Made by a program: the position numbers and the translations under genes | Notes under the pieces: model-generated | What the model was told of the DNA's origin: nothing | Seen by the model: only the letters and a program-made list of their open reading frames with translations | Database searches by the model: none | NCBI GenBank assembly: GCA_022827095.1 | Contig: JAJDTP010000005.1 | Span: 62,001-126,000 of the forward strand | Reading direction: 5' to 3' | DNA from: Dehalococcoidia bacterium | GTDB lineage: Bacteria; Chloroflexota; Dehalococcoidia; Lucifugimonadales; UBA3495 | Length of the DNA: 64,000 bases | Shown: positions 61,253-64,000 of the stretch, piece by piece | How positions within the stretch are numbered: the stretch's first letter is position 1 | How the letters are laid out: the number at the start of each line of letters is the position of its first letter

Positions 61253-62584
61253 TCAGTGGCGCGTGCCGCCTTGGCGGTAATCGGGTGCGTCGATAAGCAA
61301 TTCGGCCACGACCAGTCGATCTTGGAGGCGCGATGCCACTTCTGGACGGATGACTGCAATCTCTTCCACCATGTACGCGCTAGTGATGATCGTAGGTAGA
61401 CGCTCTTCGTAACGGTAGTTGATGATCTGAAACAATTTGTCCTCGGCGCTTGGACCGCCTGATCGCGATTTCATTTCGTCCATAATCAGAATGTCGATCG
61501 CTTTTAGCCGTTCTAAAAGGTCGAACTGGCGCAGCCAATTGTCTCTGTCGGGCGATGCGCGCAAGTGGTCGAGAAGGTCGGGGATAGTGCAGAAAAACAC
61601 ATCGTCACCCCGGTCGTTTCTCTCGATCGCTGCGGCAACTGCCAGGTGTGTTTTTCCCACACCGTATGTTCCGTACAGACCCAACCATCCCGATGGGTTT
61701 AGCGTCCAACGTTGCACGTAGGCTTTAGCCGACGCTAGACTCCGTTGCTGGTGTTCTGTCAACTGTGTATTGCCGTTCGGATCGAAATTGGCAAAGGTCA
61801 TTCGTTGGCGCATGCTCGACGGGATCGCCCCAAGGTCTCTTCGACCTGGCGACAAGTTCTTCCCCAAGCTGTATAACCTTCCCGTTCCGTCTAACGATTG
61901 TAATCGGGTGCGCAAAAACGCGATCAGATGACTAGGATCACCTCTGAGAGTGACGACAGTCGGGAGTCGTTCTTGATGCCTGTGGGAAAGTAATTGCAAC
62001 AGGCGTTCATGGTTCCAAGATGTGATGCCATCAGTGGGCAAGTCATCAAGTACCAGCATCGGAGCGTCCCGTACCTGCTCGTACAGGTCCACCAAGGTTA
62101 GCTCTTGGCGGTCATCAAATCCGCTCCGAAGATAATCTAGTAAATCCGCGACTGTGATGTATAATGCAGGTTCGCCTTGCTCTATTCTGCGGTTGGCGAT
62201 AGCCGCGGCCAAAAAAGTTTTCCCGCTTCCGCTCGGACCAGCGAATGTGATCCATCCATGAGGAGATTCAGCGTATTCTTCCGCGGCGGTATGCGCGGCG
62301 TTGAAAGCTTGTTGACTGGGAACGTCCTTAGCGAGACCATGGGGATTGGCCCTCTCAAATGTCGAGTTGCGCAAAGCGCCGAGGTTGCTATAACGTTCGA
62401 GGGTTTCTACCCGTTGTCGCCTATCTTCGCCCGATTTTTGGCAACGGCAGGGCAGCACCTTCCCAAAGTCAGGATGTCCCACTGGTACACGTGATGTTAA
62501 CCATCCGGAGCCTTCGCAAATGGGACAATCATTCGTTTTGCCCTGGGTCAGTTGCGTTATCGTGTTCCCAAGGTAATCTCCCAT
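61253..62584 (-). CDS. Tandem double-AAA+ DnaC-like helicase loader
   Basis: A 443-residue protein with two full DnaC/IstB-type ATPase modules in one chain. An N-terminal zinc motif (CPIC...PCRC, about 20-48) precedes module 1: Walker A GPSGSGKT (116-123), Walker B MLVLDDL (176-182). Module 2: Walker A GTYGVGKT (305-312), Walker B ILIMDEM (365-371), then ASRLQDR with a likely Arg finger. Ordinary DnaC/DnaI loaders have one module. It follows dnaB and a DnaD-like gene, consistent with loading DnaB helicase. ATG at 62584, overlapping the DnaD-like gene by 56 bp; an upstream ATG at 62659 is possible. Confidence 0.8.
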   Translation of the reverse strand: MGDYLGNTITQLTQGKTNDCPICEGSGWLTSRVPVGHPDFGKVLPCRCQKSGEDRRQRVETLERYSNLGALRNSTFERANPHGLAKDVPSQQAFNAAHTAAEEYAESPHGWITFAGPSGSGKTFLAAAIANRRIEQGEPALYITVADLLDYLRSGFDDRQELTLVDLYEQVRDAPMLVLDDLPTDGITSWNHERLLQLLSHRHQERLPTVVTLRGDPSHLIAFLRTRLQSLDGTGRLYSLGKNLSPGRRDLGAIPSSMRQRMTFANFDPNGNTQLTEHQQRSLASAKAYVQRWTLNPSGWLGLYGTYGVGKTHLAVAAAIERNDRGDDVFFCTIPDLLDHLRASPDRDNWLRQFDLLERLKAIDILIMDEMKSRSGGPSAEDKLFQIINYRYEERLPTIITSAYMVEEIAVIRPEVASRLQDRLVVAELLIDAPDYRQGGTRH

Positions 62585-63323
62585 GGCGTCGTCGGTAACT
62601 GTCCAAGAATTCCGCGCGCCGATTCTCCTCAGGATCGCTCCAAGACTCTCCATGCTCATTCGATACCACCACCCGGTCGGGTAAACCTTCTCGTACCAAG
62701 CGCTGCAACACAGAATTTACGAAATTCCAACTGCGCGCGTTGTTCCGAGACGCTAAAGCAAATGCGTACTCAATCCAAGCCGCCGGGTATTCTTCCTCAG
62801 CAGCCTTCAGTTGCTCGGCCATGCTATGCCCATACGAACCTATGAGTTCCTCGTACAGGGAGAATATGTTAGCACGCTGGGGTTCCTGTGGCATCAGCGG
62901 CAACGACCTACCCACCTGCTCCGGCGCGGCAGACTTGACGAGGTCGGAGGGTTCGAGAGATCTCAACCCCGCGCGTGTCATGTGTCGGATGGCCGCTTCA
63001 TCGTTCAGGAATACGCAGACCTCGCCGCCGGACTGAACCGCCAGCAGTGTTCTCCGTGCGATGGCCGACGCCAATCCCTGCCGGATTGTGGTACCGTCCA
63101 TCCCTGCTTCCAGAAAGGGATCGTCCAGCAGTTCGTGGAGGCTGATGCCGGGCGGGACGGGTCCTCGGGCTCGCGTTTCGGACAGCAGGGCCAGCGTCCG
63201 CAGCGTCACCTTGAGCTCGACGATGTCGTCAATGTCGGCCAGCCATCGCGCCATGGCCGCCGCCGGTATCGGGATCCGGCGTGCGTTGGCCGGCAGAGTC
63301 GCTTTGCCAGCGACATCGTCCAT
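62529..63323 (-). CDS. DnaD-domain replication protein
   Basis: A 264-residue protein. The N-terminal half, IPAAAMARWLADIDDIVELKVTLRTLALLSETRARG, fits the winged-helix part of DnaD-like primosome proteins, and IFSLYEELIGSYGHSMAEQLKAAEEEY, WIEYAFALASRNNARSWNFVNSVLQRLVREG is the DnaB_2/DnaD C-terminal domain with its YxxxIxxxL helix. DnaD helps open DNA and recruit the loader. Start abuts the dnaB stop. Confidence 0.85.
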   Translation of the reverse strand: MDDVAGKATLPANARRIPIPAAAMARWLADIDDIVELKVTLRTLALLSETRARGPVPPGISLHELLDDPFLEAGMDGTTIRQGLASAIARRTLLAVQSGGEVCVFLNDEAAIRHMTRAGLRSLEPSDLVKSAAPEQVGRSLPLMPQEPQRANIFSLYEELIGSYGHSMAEQLKAAEEEYPAAWIEYAFALASRNNARSWNFVNSVLQRLVREGLPDRVVVSNEHGESWSDPEENRRAEFLDSYRRRHGRLPWEHDNATDPGQNE

Positions 63324-64000
63324 CTAGGCTACGGACTCCTCGTAGCGCGCCAGCTCGTCGAACCGCATCAGGTTGTCACGGAAGTAGAGGTGGAAACTCC
63401 CGGTGGGTCCGTGCCGATGCTTGGCCACGATTAGTTCCACCAGGTTACGTGGGTAAGGTCGGCCGGGGGCGTGCTGCTCCCATTCCTCCTCGGTGAAGTT
63501 GCGGTCCTCACGGTAGAGGAAGGTCACCACGTCGGCGTCCTGCTCAATGCTGCCGCTGTCGCGCAGGTCGGAGAGCTGTGGGCGATGGCCGGGCCGGTTT
63601 TCCACCACCCGGCTGAGCTGCGAGCAGGTGAACACCGGCACGTTCAGGTCCCGGGCCATGCCCTTGAGGGACCGGGAGATTTCGCTGATTTCCTGCACCC
63701 GGTTCTCGCCATACCCCTGCCGCCGGCCGCCGCCCTGGATCAGTTGGAGGTAGTCGACCACCAGGAAATCCAACCCGTGTTCCAACTGCAATCGTTGCGC
63801 TTTGCTCCGCATGTCCATGGTGGTCTGGAACGGCGTATCGTCGATGAAGATCGGAAGGCCCGAAAGCAGGCCCACGGCGTCAGATATCACGTTCTGCTCG
63901 GCTTCCGACAGCAGGCCGAGCCTGAGCCGGTGCGAGTCGACGCCCGACTCCGCGACGAGCATGCGCATGGCCACCTGCTCGCGGCTCATCTCCAGGCTGA
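63324..64000 (-). CDS. dnaB: Replicative DNA helicase DnaB (C-terminal part)
   Basis: Partial: the gene enters from beyond 64000. The visible 225 residues start SLEMSREQVAMRMLVAESG and include LDFLVVDYLQLIQGGG (Walker B), VFTCSQLSRVVENRPGHRPQLSDLRDSGSIEQDADVV (H4 and sensor), and LIVAKHRHGPTGSFHLYF, the DnaB C-terminal RecA-like domain. The P-loop lies outside the window. No intein is seen in this part. Confidence 0.95.
   Translation of the reverse strand, partial: SLEMSREQVAMRMLVAESGVDSHRLRLGLLSEAEQNVISDAVGLLSGLPIFIDDTPFQTTMDMRSKAQRLQLEHGLDFLVVDYLQLIQGGGRRQGYGENRVQEISEISRSLKGMARDLNVPVFTCSQLSRVVENRPGHRPQLSDLRDSGSIEQDADVVTFLYREDRNFTEEEWEQHAPGRPYPRNLVELIVAKHRHGPTGSFHLYFRDNLMRFDELARYEESVA

Overview
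The window is a GC-rich, densely packed bacterial chromosome segment. Several features point to the Chloroflexota, probably a SAR202- or Dehalococcoidia-like lineage. These are the DUF2298/'YYY' giant membrane protein (a family I know from Chloroflexi and methanogens), an 11-subunit complex I operon without nuoE, nuoF or nuoG, many LLM flavin oxidoreductases, CoA transferases and amidohydrolases, and a UGSC-type selenoprotein. The assignment comes from gene content only; no rRNA or ribosomal protein gene is present.

Layout. 0.1-7.4 kb: vitamin B6 synthesis (pdxS-pdxT), a Ycf45-like R3H ATPase, tmk, a SelW-like selenoprotein gene interrupted by an in-frame TGA, cysC, ilvE and a divergent plsY. 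7.4-21 kb: accessory metabolism, mostly on the minus strand (EamA transporter, a CoA transferase pair, HAD and MBL hydrolases, PEP-mutase-like lyase, aldo/keto reductase, a lipoprotein metalloprotease), plus an arylsulfotransferase-like gene and a two-gene ATPase + TOPRIM-like (DUF3226) module that resembles PARIS/OLD defence pairs. 21-36 kb: an SDR with degenerate catalytic residues, tRNA-Gly(GCC) with a duplicated 3' flank, a run of oxidoreductases, speD plus a thermospermine-synthase-like aminopropyltransferase, trmD, a TolB-like propeller lipoprotein, a tandem-duplicated membrane/coiled-coil gene and a CinA-like/nucleotidylyltransferase fusion.

36-49 kb: the complex I operon nuoABCDHIJKLMN. 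It is interrupted by small non-respiratory genes (two HicB-fold-like proteins, a Uma2 nuclease-fold protein, a double CxCxxC protein) and by a REP-like hairpin between nuoL and nuoM. With no NADH-input module (EFG), the likely electron donor is ferredoxin or another carrier. 49-57 kb: a SLOG-family protein overlapping eno, then gap (GAPDH) and the 1.5k-residue DUF2298 protein. 57-61 kb: HpcH/HpaI aldolase, Gfo/Idh oxidoreductase, then on the minus strand a second selenoprotein gene carrying the U-G-S-C motif with its probable partner. 61-64 kb: a replication operon reading dnaB (partial), a DnaD-like gene, and an unusual DnaC-like loader with two complete AAA+ modules in one chain.

Two genes in 64 kb need UGA to be read as selenocysteine, so the genome should encode SelA/SelB/SelC/SelD outside this window. 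Many promoters share a perfect or near-perfect -10 box followed by CG (TATAATCG), often without a recognisable -35 box.
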